This document shows, piece by piece, positions 45,064-53,740 of a stretch of 64,000 nt of DNA; position 1 is the first letter of the stretch; every line of letters starts with the position of its first letter. Position numbers and translations under genes: made by a program. Location: positions 1,612,001-1,676,000 of the forward strand of contig NZ_CP180191.1 of assembly GCF_047549485.1 (NCBI RefSeq), read 5' to 3'. This DNA is from Piscinibacterium candidicorallinum. GTDB taxonomy: Bacteria; Pseudomonadota; Gammaproteobacteria; Burkholderiales; Burkholderiaceae_C. Under the pieces are notes generated by a model, which was not told where the DNA came from, ran no database searches, and saw only the letters and a list, made by a program, of their open reading frames with translations.

Positions 45064-45512
45064 GTCTGAATCGGGAGTTCTGGCTGTTCATCCACGTGCT
45101 GGGCGTGGTGATCTGGGTGGGCGGCATGTTCTTCGCCCACGTGGTACTGCGCCCCAGCGTGCAGGACCTCACCCCGGCTGAGCGCCTGCTCCTGATGCGC
45201 GAGGTGGTCGGGCGATTCGTGCACTGGGTGCTGGTGGCGATCGCATTGATCGTGGCCAGCGGCGTGTTCCTGTGGGGCAGCACGCCCATGGCCCGGGCGC
45301 CCATGGGCTGGCACGTGATGCTCGGCGGCTTCGGCGTGATGCTCGCCGTGTACCTGTTTTTGCGCTTTGTGCCTTACAACCGGCTGGAGGCCGCCCTTGC
45401 GGCGGGCGATCTGCCGGGCGCTGGCACGCAGATGGCGATGATCCGGCTGCTGATGGGCGTGAATCTGCTGCTAGGGATCGGCGTGATCGCCGCTGTATTC
45501 CTGCTTGGCTGA
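45060..45512 (+). CDS. CopD-like integral membrane protein
   Basis: A 150-aa protein with four predicted transmembrane helices. LFIHVLGVVIWVGGMFFAHVVL at the start has the conserved His and Trp-x-Gly-Gly of the CopD/YqhA-like copper-resistance domain. Start GTG overlaps the stop of the MBL gene (GTGA), so the two are translationally coupled. Role in copper handling is not shown by anything else nearby. Confidence 0.72.
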   Translation: MSLNREFWLFIHVLGVVIWVGGMFFAHVVLRPSVQDLTPAERLLLMREVVGRFVHWVLVAIALIVASGVFLWGSTPMARAPMGWHVMLGGFGVMLAVYLFLRFVPYNRLEAALAAGDLPGAGTQMAMIRLLMGVNLLLGIGVIAAVFLLG

Positions 45513-45523
45513 GCAAGGCAGTC

Positions 45524-46432
45524 TCAGCGGACGGTGAGCGTCCCGCGCGCTACGTGCACGCACTGGCCGCCCACCTGCACCTGCGAGGCCTGGCCAGCAG
45601 TGCGCGTGAACCGAAGGTGCAGCTCGCTCGAGCGATTGATCTCGACGCCCTGGATCACGGTCCATTCGAAGCGGCCGTCGGCGGTCTCGATGTGCGCGGC
45701 CAGGTAGCCGGCAAGGGCCGCGGCCGCGCTGCCCGTCGCCGGATCTTCCGGAAAGCCCAGGCCGGGGCAGAACATGCGGACGCGCGCGCGCCGTTTCTCC
45801 GCATCGATCTGCATCGGATACATCCAGGGCCGCTCGGCCAGTACGTTGGCCGAGATGCGCAGCGCGTTCCACTGCACCAAATCGAGAGCGGCGGCGCTCA
45901 GCGCGGAGCCATCGCGCAGCGGCACCATGGTGAAGGGCACGCCGCAGCTCCAGATCTCGCAGGGCGCGCCCGGCAGCAGTGACGTGCTGGACAAGCCGAG
46001 CATCGACGCCAGCGTGGGCGGTTTGAGCGGCGTGTGCGTCATGGCCGGATCACGCGGGCTCTCGAAGCTGACGCGCCCGGGGCCCTCCGGCGTGGCGTCC
46101 AGTGCGATGTGCGTCACACCCACGGGCAGTTCGAGCTGCATGCTCGTGGCACCAGGAACGCGCTCGCGCGCGATCGCGAAGGCCGTGCCCACCGTGGGGT
46201 GACCCGCAAAGGGCAGTTCGCTCTCCGGTGTGAAGATGCGCACGCGCGCCGTGTGGGACGGATCGGCCGGCTTCAGGACGAAGCTGGTCTCGGAATAGTT
46301 GAACTCACGCGCGATGCGCTGCATCGCTTCGTCATCGAGCGCGTCTGCATCGAACACGACCGCGAGCGGGTTACCGCCAAACCGTTGGCGGGTGAAGACG
46401 TCGCAAGTGATATAGGGGAGTTCGAGCGCCAT
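45524..46432 (-). CDS. PhzF-family epimerase/isomerase-like protein
   Basis: A 302-aa PhzF/diaminopimelate-epimerase-fold protein with two similar halves. The catalytic Glu is in NYSETSFV near residue 45; PFAGHPTVGTA and DPATGSAAAALAGYL are the family signatures at the start and end. Members of this family outside phenazine clusters have unknown substrates. The ATG at 46432 is preferred to a TTG five codons upstream. Confidence 0.88.
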   Translation of the reverse strand: MALELPYITCDVFTRQRFGGNPLAVVFDADALDDEAMQRIAREFNYSETSFVLKPADPSHTARVRIFTPESELPFAGHPTVGTAFAIARERVPGATSMQLELPVGVTHIALDATPEGPGRVSFESPRDPAMTHTPLKPPTLASMLGLSSTSLLPGAPCEIWSCGVPFTMVPLRDGSALSAAALDLVQWNALRISANVLAERPWMYPMQIDAEKRRARVRMFCPGLGFPEDPATGSAAAALAGYLAAHIETADGRFEWTVIQGVEINRSSELHLRFTRTAGQASQVQVGGQCVHVARGTLTVR

Positions 46433-46519
46433 GAAGTGTGCAGGCAACGAAAGGGCACTGATGATGCGATGTGACCAGTCTGTTACGAAAGCTACGATTC
46501 AGTATATGTAACTACTTGT

Positions 46520-47512
46520 TTAGCGCAATGCGGAGAACCGCCGCAGCAGAACAATCAAGGCAACAACGGCCGCGGCAAACACCCAGAGAAACCAGGGGAT
46601 GGCCTCGCCAAAGAACAGACCCGCCGCGGCCGCCGTCATAAAGATCTGCAGCAACTGAATTTGCCCGACGCGCGCCACGCCGCCACGCGCAAGGCCGCCG
46701 TACCAGGCAAAGAAGCCCACCAGTTGGGACATCACCGTCACATATGCAAAGCCGCTCCAGGCCCCCAGCCCGGCCGAGGTCAGTGCCGGCGCCTGTAGCG
46801 CCATCAAGCCACCAGCCACCGGCACGCTGAGCGGCAAACTCAGAATCAGCGCCCAGCAGATGGTCTGCCACGCGCCCAGGGTGCGCGAGGCCACGCCGCC
46901 CGCGGCATAGCCCAGCGCGGCCGCGAGCACGGCCAGCAGCATCAGCGCGTCCCCCGCATTCCAGGTACCCCCGCCCGCCAGCCAGGCAAAGGTGCATACG
47001 AGACCGGTGCCCACGGCGCAGAGCAGCCAGAAGGCGCGTGGCAGCCGCTCGCGGTAGAGCAGGGCAGCAGCCAGCGCGGTGAAGAAGGGCAGCAAGCCGT
47101 TGATCACGCCGGCGTGCGAGGCATTGACGAACTTCACCGCCAGTGTGGACAGCAGCGGAAACCCCACCACAACGCCCAGGGCGGCCCAGAGCACATCACG
47201 CCATTCACTGCCTTGCGGGCGGCGCACCTTGAGCGCGAGCACGATGGCCGCGGCAAGCACACCGGCACCCGCCATGCGACCGAAGGCCACGAACAACGGC
47301 GGCAGCTCCGTGTTGGCCAGACGCGTCATCGGCAGCGAGAGCGAAAACACCATCACACCCAGCAGGCCGAGCAGCAGGCCGCTGCCTGCGCGGCCGGCGG
47401 CTGTGCTTTGGGTGGGTGCGATGACCGGCTCCGTGCCGGATACGACGTCAGTCGTGGTCAGCGCTGCGGCAGTCTGCCGCGCCGGCTGATAGTCAGTGCC
47501 CTGTGTCGCCAT
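46520..47512 (-). CDS. DMT-superfamily (EamA) transporter
   Basis: A 330-aa inner-membrane transporter with about ten helices in two EamA repeats. It has a hydrophilic N-terminal extension of about 45 residues. Characteristic pieces: FSLSLPMTRLAN, SHAGVINGLLPFFTALAAALLYRERL and the second-half YVTVMSQLVGFFAWYGGLARG with FFGEAIPW. Substrate unknown; amino-acid or metabolite export is usual. Divergent from the MocR regulator at 47601, which probably controls it. Confidence 0.88.
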   Translation of the reverse strand: MATQGTDYQPARQTAAALTTTDVVSGTEPVIAPTQSTAAGRAGSGLLLGLLGVMVFSLSLPMTRLANTELPPLFVAFGRMAGAGVLAAAIVLALKVRRPQGSEWRDVLWAALGVVVGFPLLSTLAVKFVNASHAGVINGLLPFFTALAAALLYRERLPRAFWLLCAVGTGLVCTFAWLAGGGTWNAGDALMLLAVLAAALGYAAGGVASRTLGAWQTICWALILSLPLSVPVAGGLMALQAPALTSAGLGAWSGFAYVTVMSQLVGFFAWYGGLARGGVARVGQIQLLQIFMTAAAAGLFFGEAIPWFLWVFAAAVVALIVLLRRFSALR

Positions 47513-47544
47513 TGAAAAATCCAAAGACCGTAGCGGTGCACCAT

Positions 47545-47565
47545 AGTGTTTTTCTCCAATACACT
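47545..47565. promoter_or_regulatory. Inverted pair in the DMT/MocR divergent region
   Basis: AGTGT (47545-47549) and ACACT (47561-47565), 11 nt apart, lie near the middle of the 88-bp divergent promoter region. A possible MocR binding site; short and unproven. Confidence 0.35.
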
Positions 47566-47600
47566 CCCGGTACAGTTGATCATTCACAGAGGAAAGCGTG

Positions 47601-49088
47601 ATGGCATTGGAACGAGAACAGAGCATCGTCCCCGGCAACCTGGCTGAGGCGCGCCCGGCCCCGGTCAAGCGCAACGAAAACCTCGATCGCGCCGCCGACG
47701 AGACCCTGGTCGATCAACTGGTGCAGCGGTTTCGCCGCCGCATCGAGGAGCGCATCCTCAAGCCGGGCGGCAAGCTGCCCTCGATCCGCCTGCTGGCCGA
47801 GCGCGAAGGCGTCTCGCGCTTCACGGTGGTCGAGGCCTATGACCGGCTCGTCGGCCAGGGCCTGATCGAGTCCAAGCGTGGCAGCGGCTTTTTCGTCAGA
47901 GAGCGAACGCTCGCGCCCGCCAAGCCCCTGGCCGTGCCCGAGCACCAGACCATGGATACGGTCTGGCTGCTGCGCAATCTATTTCGTGACGTCGGCGGGC
48001 CACATCACATGCCAGGCACCGGTACGTTCCCGCCCGAATGGCTGGACGCCGAGCTGATTGCCCACGCACTGCGCGCCTACGCCAGAGGAGACGGCACCAG
48101 CCTGCTGCGCTATGGCACGCCCTACGGCTACGAGCCGCTGCGTGAACAGCTGACCATCAAGCTGGCCGAACTCGAGATTCAGGCTGCGCCTCAGCAGATC
48201 CTCACCACCACCGGCGTCACCCAGGCGCTCACGCTGGTGGCGCGGCAGCTCGCGCAGCCGGGCGACGTGGTGTTCGTCGATGACCCCGGCTGGTTTGTGC
48301 TCTTTGCCGCGCTCAATGCCCAGGGCCTGCGCGTGATTGGCGTGCCGCACACCCATGACGGCCCGGACCTGGCCGAGCTCAAGCGTCTGGCCGAACTGCA
48401 CAAGCCCAAGCTGTATGTGATCAACAGCGTGCTGCACAACCCCACCGGCCACAGCCTGTCGGCCGCCAAGGCCTTCCAGATCCTGCGCCTCGCCGAGCAG
48501 TTCGACTTTCACATCGTCGAAGACGACGTCTATTGCGACTTCCACCCCGGCAGCCACATCCAGCCGGCCACCCGACTGGCCAGCCTCGATCAGCTCAAGC
48601 GCGTCATCTATCTGGGCAGCTTCTCCAAGACCCTGGCCGCCAACCTGCGCGTGGGCTTCATTGCCGCCGAAGTGGGGCTGGCCGCAAGCCTCGTGGACCA
48701 GAAGATGCTGCTCTCGCTCACCAGCCCCGAGATCGGCGAGCGGGTGGTGCACAAGGTGCTGTCCGAAGGGCACTACCGCAAGCACGTGGAGCGTCTGCGC
48801 CACAAGCTGGAGGGCCGCCGCGCCGCCACGCTGAAGGCCCTGGAAGGCGTGGGCGTGAAGTTCCCCAACCTGGCGCCTTGCGGCATGTTCCTCTGGGGCG
48901 ATCTGGGCGTGGACTCCCTGCAGGTGACCAACGCCGGCCTGGACGAGAACTTCGTCTTTGCCCCCGGCAGCCTGTTCTCACCTACCCAGGCGCCCAGCAC
49001 TTGGATGCGCTTCAACGCCGCCACCTCCGGCCACCCGCAGATGCTGCGCTTTCTGGCGCAGAGCATTGAGCAGGCGGCGCGGGGCTAG
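47601..49088 (+). CDS. MocR-type regulator (GntR domain plus aminotransferase-like domain)
   Basis: A 495-aa MocR/PdxR-subfamily regulator. The winged helix (about 35-105: LPSIRLLAEREGVSRFTVVEAYDRLVGQGL, KRGSGFFV, in segments) is fused to a fold-type-I PLP domain. The latter has the pieces NPTGHSLS, EDDVYCDF and SFSKTLAANLRVG, where the Lys binds PLP. Such proteins sense PLP or amino compounds. Divergent orientation suggests it regulates the DMT transporter. ATG 47601 is preferred to GTG 47598, as AGAGGA is then 7 nt away. Confidence 0.9.
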   Translation: MALEREQSIVPGNLAEARPAPVKRNENLDRAADETLVDQLVQRFRRRIEERILKPGGKLPSIRLLAEREGVSRFTVVEAYDRLVGQGLIESKRGSGFFVRERTLAPAKPLAVPEHQTMDTVWLLRNLFRDVGGPHHMPGTGTFPPEWLDAELIAHALRAYARGDGTSLLRYGTPYGYEPLREQLTIKLAELEIQAAPQQILTTTGVTQALTLVARQLAQPGDVVFVDDPGWFVLFAALNAQGLRVIGVPHTHDGPDLAELKRLAELHKPKLYVINSVLHNPTGHSLSAAKAFQILRLAEQFDFHIVEDDVYCDFHPGSHIQPATRLASLDQLKRVIYLGSFSKTLAANLRVGFIAAEVGLAASLVDQKMLLSLTSPEIGERVVHKVLSEGHYRKHVERLRHKLEGRRAATLKALEGVGVKFPNLAPCGMFLWGDLGVDSLQVTNAGLDENFVFAPGSLFSPTQAPSTWMRFNAATSGHPQMLRFLAQSIEQAARG

Positions 49089-49105
49089 AACCGGCTCCCG
49101 CTGCG

Positions 49106-49131
49106 CCGCCGCGGCCTTGAAACCGCGGCGG
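49106..49131 (+). terminator. Hairpin after the MocR gene
   Basis: A perfect 9-bp stem CCGCCGCGG / CCGCGGCGG with an 8-nt loop, 17 nt after the stop. No T-run follows, so it is a weak terminator candidate. Confidence 0.45.
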
Positions 49132-49153
49132 TCGCCCATAATTCGCAGCTGCC

Positions 49154-49254
49154 AAGGCCTTTTGGAGTGAATCCAGAAGGCCTTTCCGCTTGTCTGCGGG
49201 TTTCGCGGCGCATGCGCCGTGCGCAGACAAGGGCTCGCGCCTGCCAGCGCGAGC
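49154..49254 (+). repeat. Three inverted repeats upstream of htpG
   Basis: AAGGCCTTTTGGA / TCCAGAAGGCCTT (49154-49184, 12 of 13 paired). CTTGTCTGCG / CGCAGACAAG (49189-49231) encloses the palindrome GGCGCATGCGCC. GCTCGCGC / GCGCGAGC is at 49233-49254. The second begins with the CTTTCCGCTTGTCTG lead of the dispersed repeat, so it may be a variant member. Confidence 0.6.
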
Positions 49255-49273
49255 TCCGTTGCGGTCTGGAATT

Positions 49274-49330
49274 GGCTTTCCGCTTGTCTGGTGCGGATCT
49301 TCAGTCATTTTGGCTTGAAGAACCGCATGA
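49274..49330 (+). repeat. Palindromic intergenic repeat, well-preserved copy
   Basis: GGCTTTCCGCTTGTCTGG, then arms TGCGGATCTTCAGTC and GGCTTGAAGAACCGCA around ATTTT. It lies 30 nt upstream of htpG and is the best type copy. Confidence 0.8.
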
Positions 49331-49360
49331 ATCCTCGTTCTACGTTTTCGAACCTGAGCC

Positions 49361-51244
49361 ATGAGCACCGAAACCCTGGGTTTTCAAGCCGAGGTGAAGC
49401 AGCTGCTTCACCTGATGATCCACAGCCTGTACTCCAACAAGGAGATCTTCCTGCGCGAGCTGGTGAGCAATGCCAGTGACGCGCTGGACAAGCTGCGCTT
49501 CGAGTCGATTGCCAATGCAGAGCTGGCCGAGGGTGCAGGCGAGCCGCAGATCACCGTGAGCTTCGACAAGGCGGCCAAGACGGTGACGATTGCCGACAAC
49601 GGCATCGGCATGAGCCGCGAGGAAGCCATTGCCCACCTGGGCACGATCGCCAAGAGCGGCACAAAGGAGTTCTTCAGCAAGCTCTCCGGCGACCAGCAGA
49701 AGGACGCCGCCCTGATCGGCCAGTTCGGCGTGGGCTTCTATTCCAGCTTCATCGTGGCGCACAAGGTCACGGTGCTGACGCGCCGCGCGGGTACGGCCTT
49801 CAACGTGGCAACGCGCTGGGAAAGCACCGGCGAGGGCGACTTCACGGTCGAGCCAGCCGAAAAGCAGAGCCCGGGCACCGAGATCACCCTGCATCTGCGT
49901 GACGATGACCTGGAGTTTGCCGACCGCTGGCGCCTGTCTTCGATCATCAAGAAGTACAGCGACCACGTCGGCTTCCCGATCCGCATGAAGAAGCAGGAGT
50001 GGGATAAAGACGCCGGCGAATACAAGCTGCTCGACGAATGGGAGACAGTCAACCAGGCTGCCAGCCTCTGGACGCGCAGCAAGAGCGACATCACCGACGA
50101 GCAGTACACCGAGTTCTACAAGAGTCTGGCGCATGACATGCAGGCGCCGCTGGCCTGGACGCACAACCGCGTCGAGGGCCGCAGCGAGTACACGCAGCTG
50201 CTCTACCTGCCGGCCAAGGCGCCGTTTGATCTGTGGGACCGCGATCGCCCGGCCGGCGTGAAGCTCTACGTCAAGCGTGTCTTCATCATGGACGACGCCA
50301 AGGAGCTGATGCCGGTCTATCTGCGCTTTGTGCGCGGTGTGATCGACTCGCAGGACCTGCCGCTGAACGTCAGCCGCGAGATCCTGCAGGAAAGCCGCGA
50401 TGTGCGCGCGATCCGCGAAGGCTCCACCAAGCGCGTGCTGTCGATGTTGGAAGACCTCGCCGAGAACAGGAAGGACGACTACGCCGGCTTCTGGAAGGAG
50501 TTCGGCCAAGTGCTCAAGGAAGGCCTGGGCGAGGACTTCGCCAATCAGGAGCGCATTGCCAAGCTGCTGCGGTTTGCCTCCACGAGTGCTGACGAGCAGA
50601 CCGTCTCGCTGGCCGACTACGTGAGCCGCATGAAGGAAGGCCAGGAGGCGGTCTACTACATCACCGCCGACAGCCTCGCTGCCGCCAAGGCCAGCCCGCA
50701 TCTGGAGATCTTCCGCAAGAAGGGCATTGAAGTCCTGCTGCTGACCGACCGCATCGACGAATGGATGCTCAGCCACTTGAACGAGTTCGACGGAAAGCCG
50801 CTGGCCAGCGTGGCCAAGGGGGGCGTGGACCTGGGCAAGCTCGAGGACGAGGAAGAGAAGAAGGCTCGCGAGGAAACCGCCGAGCAGTTCAAGGAACTGA
50901 TCGAAGGCGTCAAGAAGGTGCTGGGCGAGCGCGTGAAGGACGTGCGCACCACCAGTCGCTTGACAGACAGCCCCGCCTGCCTCGTGGTGGACGAGCACGA
51001 GATGAGCGCCAACCTGCAGCGCCTGCTCAAGCAGGCCGGCCAGAAGGCGCCGGATGTGAAGCCGATTCTTGAGATCAACCCCACGCACCCGCTGGTCTCG
51101 CGCATGAAGGCGGACTCCGCCCGCATCGAGGACTTGTCGCACGTGCTGCTGGACAACGCCCTGCTGGCTGAAGGCGGCAATCTTGAAGATCCGTCGGCCT
51201 ACGTGGCGCGGATCAACAAGCTGTTGCTTGAGCTGGGTGCCTGA
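49361..51244 (+). CDS. htpG: Chaperone protein HtpG (Hsp90)
   Basis: Bacterial Hsp90, an ATP-dependent chaperone. The 627-aa protein has the N-terminal GHKL ATPase domain with [24 protein letters not shown] and [11 protein letters not shown]. The middle domain has the catalytic-loop Arg region [13 protein letters not shown], and a C-terminal dimerisation domain is present. The leader is packed with hairpins; I could not identify a convincing heat-shock promoter. Confidence 0.96.
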
Positions 51245-51266
51245 TCGCAGACGCACCGCCCCAGCC

Positions 51267-51779
51267 GTGCAGACGGCGGGGGCGGGTCGCCGGCAGGTCG
51301 GGCTGGCGCCCGTTGTGCATGCACACACGCGGGTGCTGATCCTCGGCAGCTTTCCCGGCGCGGCCTCACTGGCCGCACAGCGCTATTACGCCCATCCGCA
51401 GAACCACTTCTGGTTTCTGCTTTCTGCCATCCTCAACGAGCCGCTGATCCACTGGCCCTACGCGCTGCGCTGCGAGCGCCTGCTGGCGCGCGGCATCGGC
51501 CTCTGGGATGTGCTGGGCGCCTGCCAGCGAGAGGGCAGTCTGGACAGCGCCATCGAGGCCGGTGAGCCGAACGATCCGGCTGCCGTGCTCGGGATGGCGC
51601 CGCGGCTTGAGCGGGCCTGCTTCAATGGCGCCTTTGCACAGGCACACCTGCATGTCTGGGCGGACGCAGGGCTGCAGGTCTTGAGCGTGCCCTCATCGAG
51701 CCCGGCCAATGCGGGCCACCGGTTCGACCACAAGCTGGCTGTCTGGCGCGCAGCCCTGCACCTGGAAGGACGCCCTTGA
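51267..51779 (+). CDS. DNA-deoxyinosine glycosylase-like protein (UDG superfamily)
   Basis: A predicted base-excision glycosylase of the hypoxanthine/uracil-DNA glycosylase superfamily, about 170 aa. Motif 1 is ILGSFPGAASL, followed by the Asn region NHFWFLL, and motif 2 is SVPSSSPANAGH near the C-terminus. Some family members excise hypoxanthine or uracil. The start is uncertain: GTG 51267 is used, with GTG 51237 (overlapping htpG) as alternative. Its stop overlaps the next gene's TTG start. Confidence 0.8.
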   Translation: MQTAGAGRRQVGLAPVVHAHTRVLILGSFPGAASLAAQRYYAHPQNHFWFLLSAILNEPLIHWPYALRCERLLARGIGLWDVLGACQREGSLDSAIEAGEPNDPAAVLGMAPRLERACFNGAFAQAHLHVWADAGLQVLSVPSSSPANAGHRFDHKLAVWRAALHLEGRP

Positions 51780-52435
51780 GCCCAGCGCGATCCCGTTCAC
51801 ATGCCGCAACCGAGTACGACCCGGTCACGATCTCGGAATCCGAAGGCATCCGCTATCTGCACTTTGGCAGCGAATGGGTGCAGGGCGCCATGCGCATCCG
51901 GCGGCCCTTCGACCTGGAGATCGACTACACGCGCGACATGATGGCCTGGGAAGGATTTATCGAAGCGCCAGAGCACATCGTGCAGCTCGGCCTGGGTGCA
52001 GCGAGCCTCACCAAGTACTGCTGGAGGCAGTACCCCAAGGCGCGCATCACGGCGGTGGAACTCAACCCGCAAGTCATCGCCTGTGCGCGGCAGTTTTTCA
52101 AGCTGCCGGCAGATGACGACCGGCTGAGCGTGGTGCAGGCCGATGCCTGGGAATGGATCGCGCACCCGCGCCGCAAGGCCAGTATCGATGCGCTGCAGGT
52201 GGACCTGTATGACGCGACGGCCTCCGGCCCGGTGTACGACGGCGAAGACTTCTACGCTGCCTGCCGCAAGGCCCTCGCGCCCGGTGGCGTGATGACCGTG
52301 AACGTCTTCGGCCGCGGCTGGGGTTTCGAGGACAGCTTTGCCGCGGTGTTTGCGGCCTTCAGCGGCCGCTGTGAAGCCCTGGATCCGGTGGACGCAGGCA
52401 ACCGCATCATCGTGGCACAAAAGCTGCCGGCATGA
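51776..52435 (+). CDS. Spermidine-synthase-like protein
   Basis: A 219-aa Rossmann-fold protein of the spermine/spermidine synthase family. HFGSEWVQGAMRI, LGLGAASLTKY (SAM-type glycine loop), VELNPQVIACARQFF and the Asp of VDLYDATASG follow the family order. It lacks the N-terminal beta-domain of true SpeE, so polyamine synthesis is not assured. The start is TTG, overlapping the previous stop, with GGAAGGA 5 nt upstream. Confidence 0.8.
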   Translation: MSPARSRSHAATEYDPVTISESEGIRYLHFGSEWVQGAMRIRRPFDLEIDYTRDMMAWEGFIEAPEHIVQLGLGAASLTKYCWRQYPKARITAVELNPQVIACARQFFKLPADDDRLSVVQADAWEWIAHPRRKASIDALQVDLYDATASGPVYDGEDFYAACRKALAPGGVMTVNVFGRGWGFEDSFAAVFAAFSGRCEALDPVDAGNRIIVAQKLPA

Positions 52436-52605
52436 TGGCGGTTGCACGCTCGGACTCGGGTTTGTTTACGCCCCGGAACTTGGCGCGAGATCCCCAGGCG
52501 CGGCGTTCCGCGCAGGCGCCTAAACTCCAAGGCTTTCCTGATCAGAGCTGAGCCGCGCGCCGTCACGAGCTGCGTCGGGGCCAGCCCGTACCGAGAGGTT
52601 CTCAA

Positions 52606-53577
52606 ATGCATGTCCAGTCCGGCGTTCGCGTGCTGCTCGCGACCCTTGTCTCCACTGTCGCCGCTCTGAGCGCAGGTGCTGCACTCGCGCAGACGAGTGC
52701 TGCACCCGCCACGCCGGCAGCGCCTGCACGTGTCGGTGTCACCGTGAGCCTCGCAGACTACGCACCGATCTTCGCGCGGTCTCTGGAGGCTCCAGCTGCC
52801 GACGACGCGACCAAGCTGCGCGCCTGGGCCCAGCAGGAAATCGCCGCCCGCCTGCTCAACGACGTTCTGGGCGAAGCCGCAGTCAACCAGGCGGTACTCG
52901 CAGCCTGGCCCAAGTACGACGGTGCAAAGGACACGCTGACCAAGGGCTTTTCCGGCCTGACGCCTTCGCCGGTGGATTCGATGAACCGCATCAACGGCGC
53001 GCTGCGTTTCCGTCAGGGCCTGAAGCTCAACTTTGTGACCTATGCCGGCTTCTTCGATGGCCGCGTACTGTCCACGGCCGACGAAGGCGTGGGCACGCTC
53101 CTGCTGCCCGTGGAGCAAGGCGGGGCGCCGATCGTGCCTGCGGTGTCGCGCGAGTATGCGCGGATCGTCGTCACGCAACTGCTCGGAGCCCGTGCCACAG
53201 GCCGCTCGCTGGCTGATTTGGCGGTTCATGAGGGGCTGGCGCTTCAGGTGGCGCGCCAGTCGCTGCCGGACGTGGACGAAGCCGCGTTCTTTGCCCCGGG
53301 CGAGTTCGCGCGACTGAACGCCCAGTCCGCCGAGCTGCTGCGCACGACCAAGGCTCAGCTGGCCGAGACGAATGCAGACAAGCTGGCACGCTGGATGGAC
53401 AACCGCAACGGCCAGGCTGTGCTCAAGCCCGAGGCCGTGTTTGTGGGCTACCTGATTGTCGGCCGCTGGCTGCGCGACGGGGTGACGATCGAGGAAGTGC
53501 TGAAGACGCCGCGAGCCGACATGGCCCGCGTGGCCGGTCGCGTGATTGACCGCCTGCAGCAGGGCGCCAGGCGCTGA
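52606..53577 (+). CDS. Exported protein of unknown function
   Basis: A 323-aa protein with a clear signal peptide (VRVLLATLVSTVAALSAGAALAQ broken by the usual Ala-x-Ala cleavage at about residue 29) and a short Ala/Pro spacer. The mature domain is mainly helical. The segment ADLAVHEGLALQVARQSLP resembles the helix of some zinc-peptidase-like families, but it reads HEGLA rather than HExxH, so no metal site is claimed. I do not recognise the family. A clear terminator follows. Confidence 0.75.
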   Translation: MHVQSGVRVLLATLVSTVAALSAGAALAQTSAAPATPAAPARVGVTVSLADYAPIFARSLEAPAADDATKLRAWAQQEIAARLLNDVLGEAAVNQAVLAAWPKYDGAKDTLTKGFSGLTPSPVDSMNRINGALRFRQGLKLNFVTYAGFFDGRVLSTADEGVGTLLLPVEQGGAPIVPAVSREYARIVVTQLLGARATGRSLADLAVHEGLALQVARQSLPDVDEAAFFAPGEFARLNAQSAELLRTTKAQLAETNADKLARWMDNRNGQAVLKPEAVFVGYLIVGRWLRDGVTIEEVLKTPRADMARVAGRVIDRLQQGARR

Positions 53578-53601
53578 GCTGCTCGCCAGTCTCCCATGCC
53601 G

Positions 53602-53624
53602 AACGGCCCGCATTGCGGGCCGTT
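53602..53624 (+). terminator. Hairpin terminator after the exported protein gene
   Basis: AACGGCCCGC / GCGGGCCGTT with an ATT loop and a short TTT tail, 25 nt after the stop codon. Confidence 0.7.
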
Positions 53625-53717
53625 TGCGTCTCTGGCGTATCGCCTGCAAGACAGCGCTCGGCCGGACGGTCGGCCATTGACGATGTGCGGCATCCTCGCG
53701 AGCGGGTTGCAGCGCTA

Positions 53718-53740
53718 GCATTTGCCCATGTCGCAAATGC
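53718..53740 (+). promoter_or_regulatory. Hairpin enclosing the DUF1631 start codon
   Basis: GCATTTGC (53718-53725) and GCAAATGC (53733-53740) form a perfect 8-bp stem. Its 7-nt loop CCATGTC contains the presumed start codon ATG (53728-53730). No Shine-Dalgarno is evident upstream. It may display or limit the start codon. Confidence 0.45.

Noticed and set aside
49340..51328. 662-codon minus-strand frame opposite htpG
   Set aside because: Shadow of htpG produced by codon bias; same reasoning for the long antisense frames at 735-2162 and 16689-18503.
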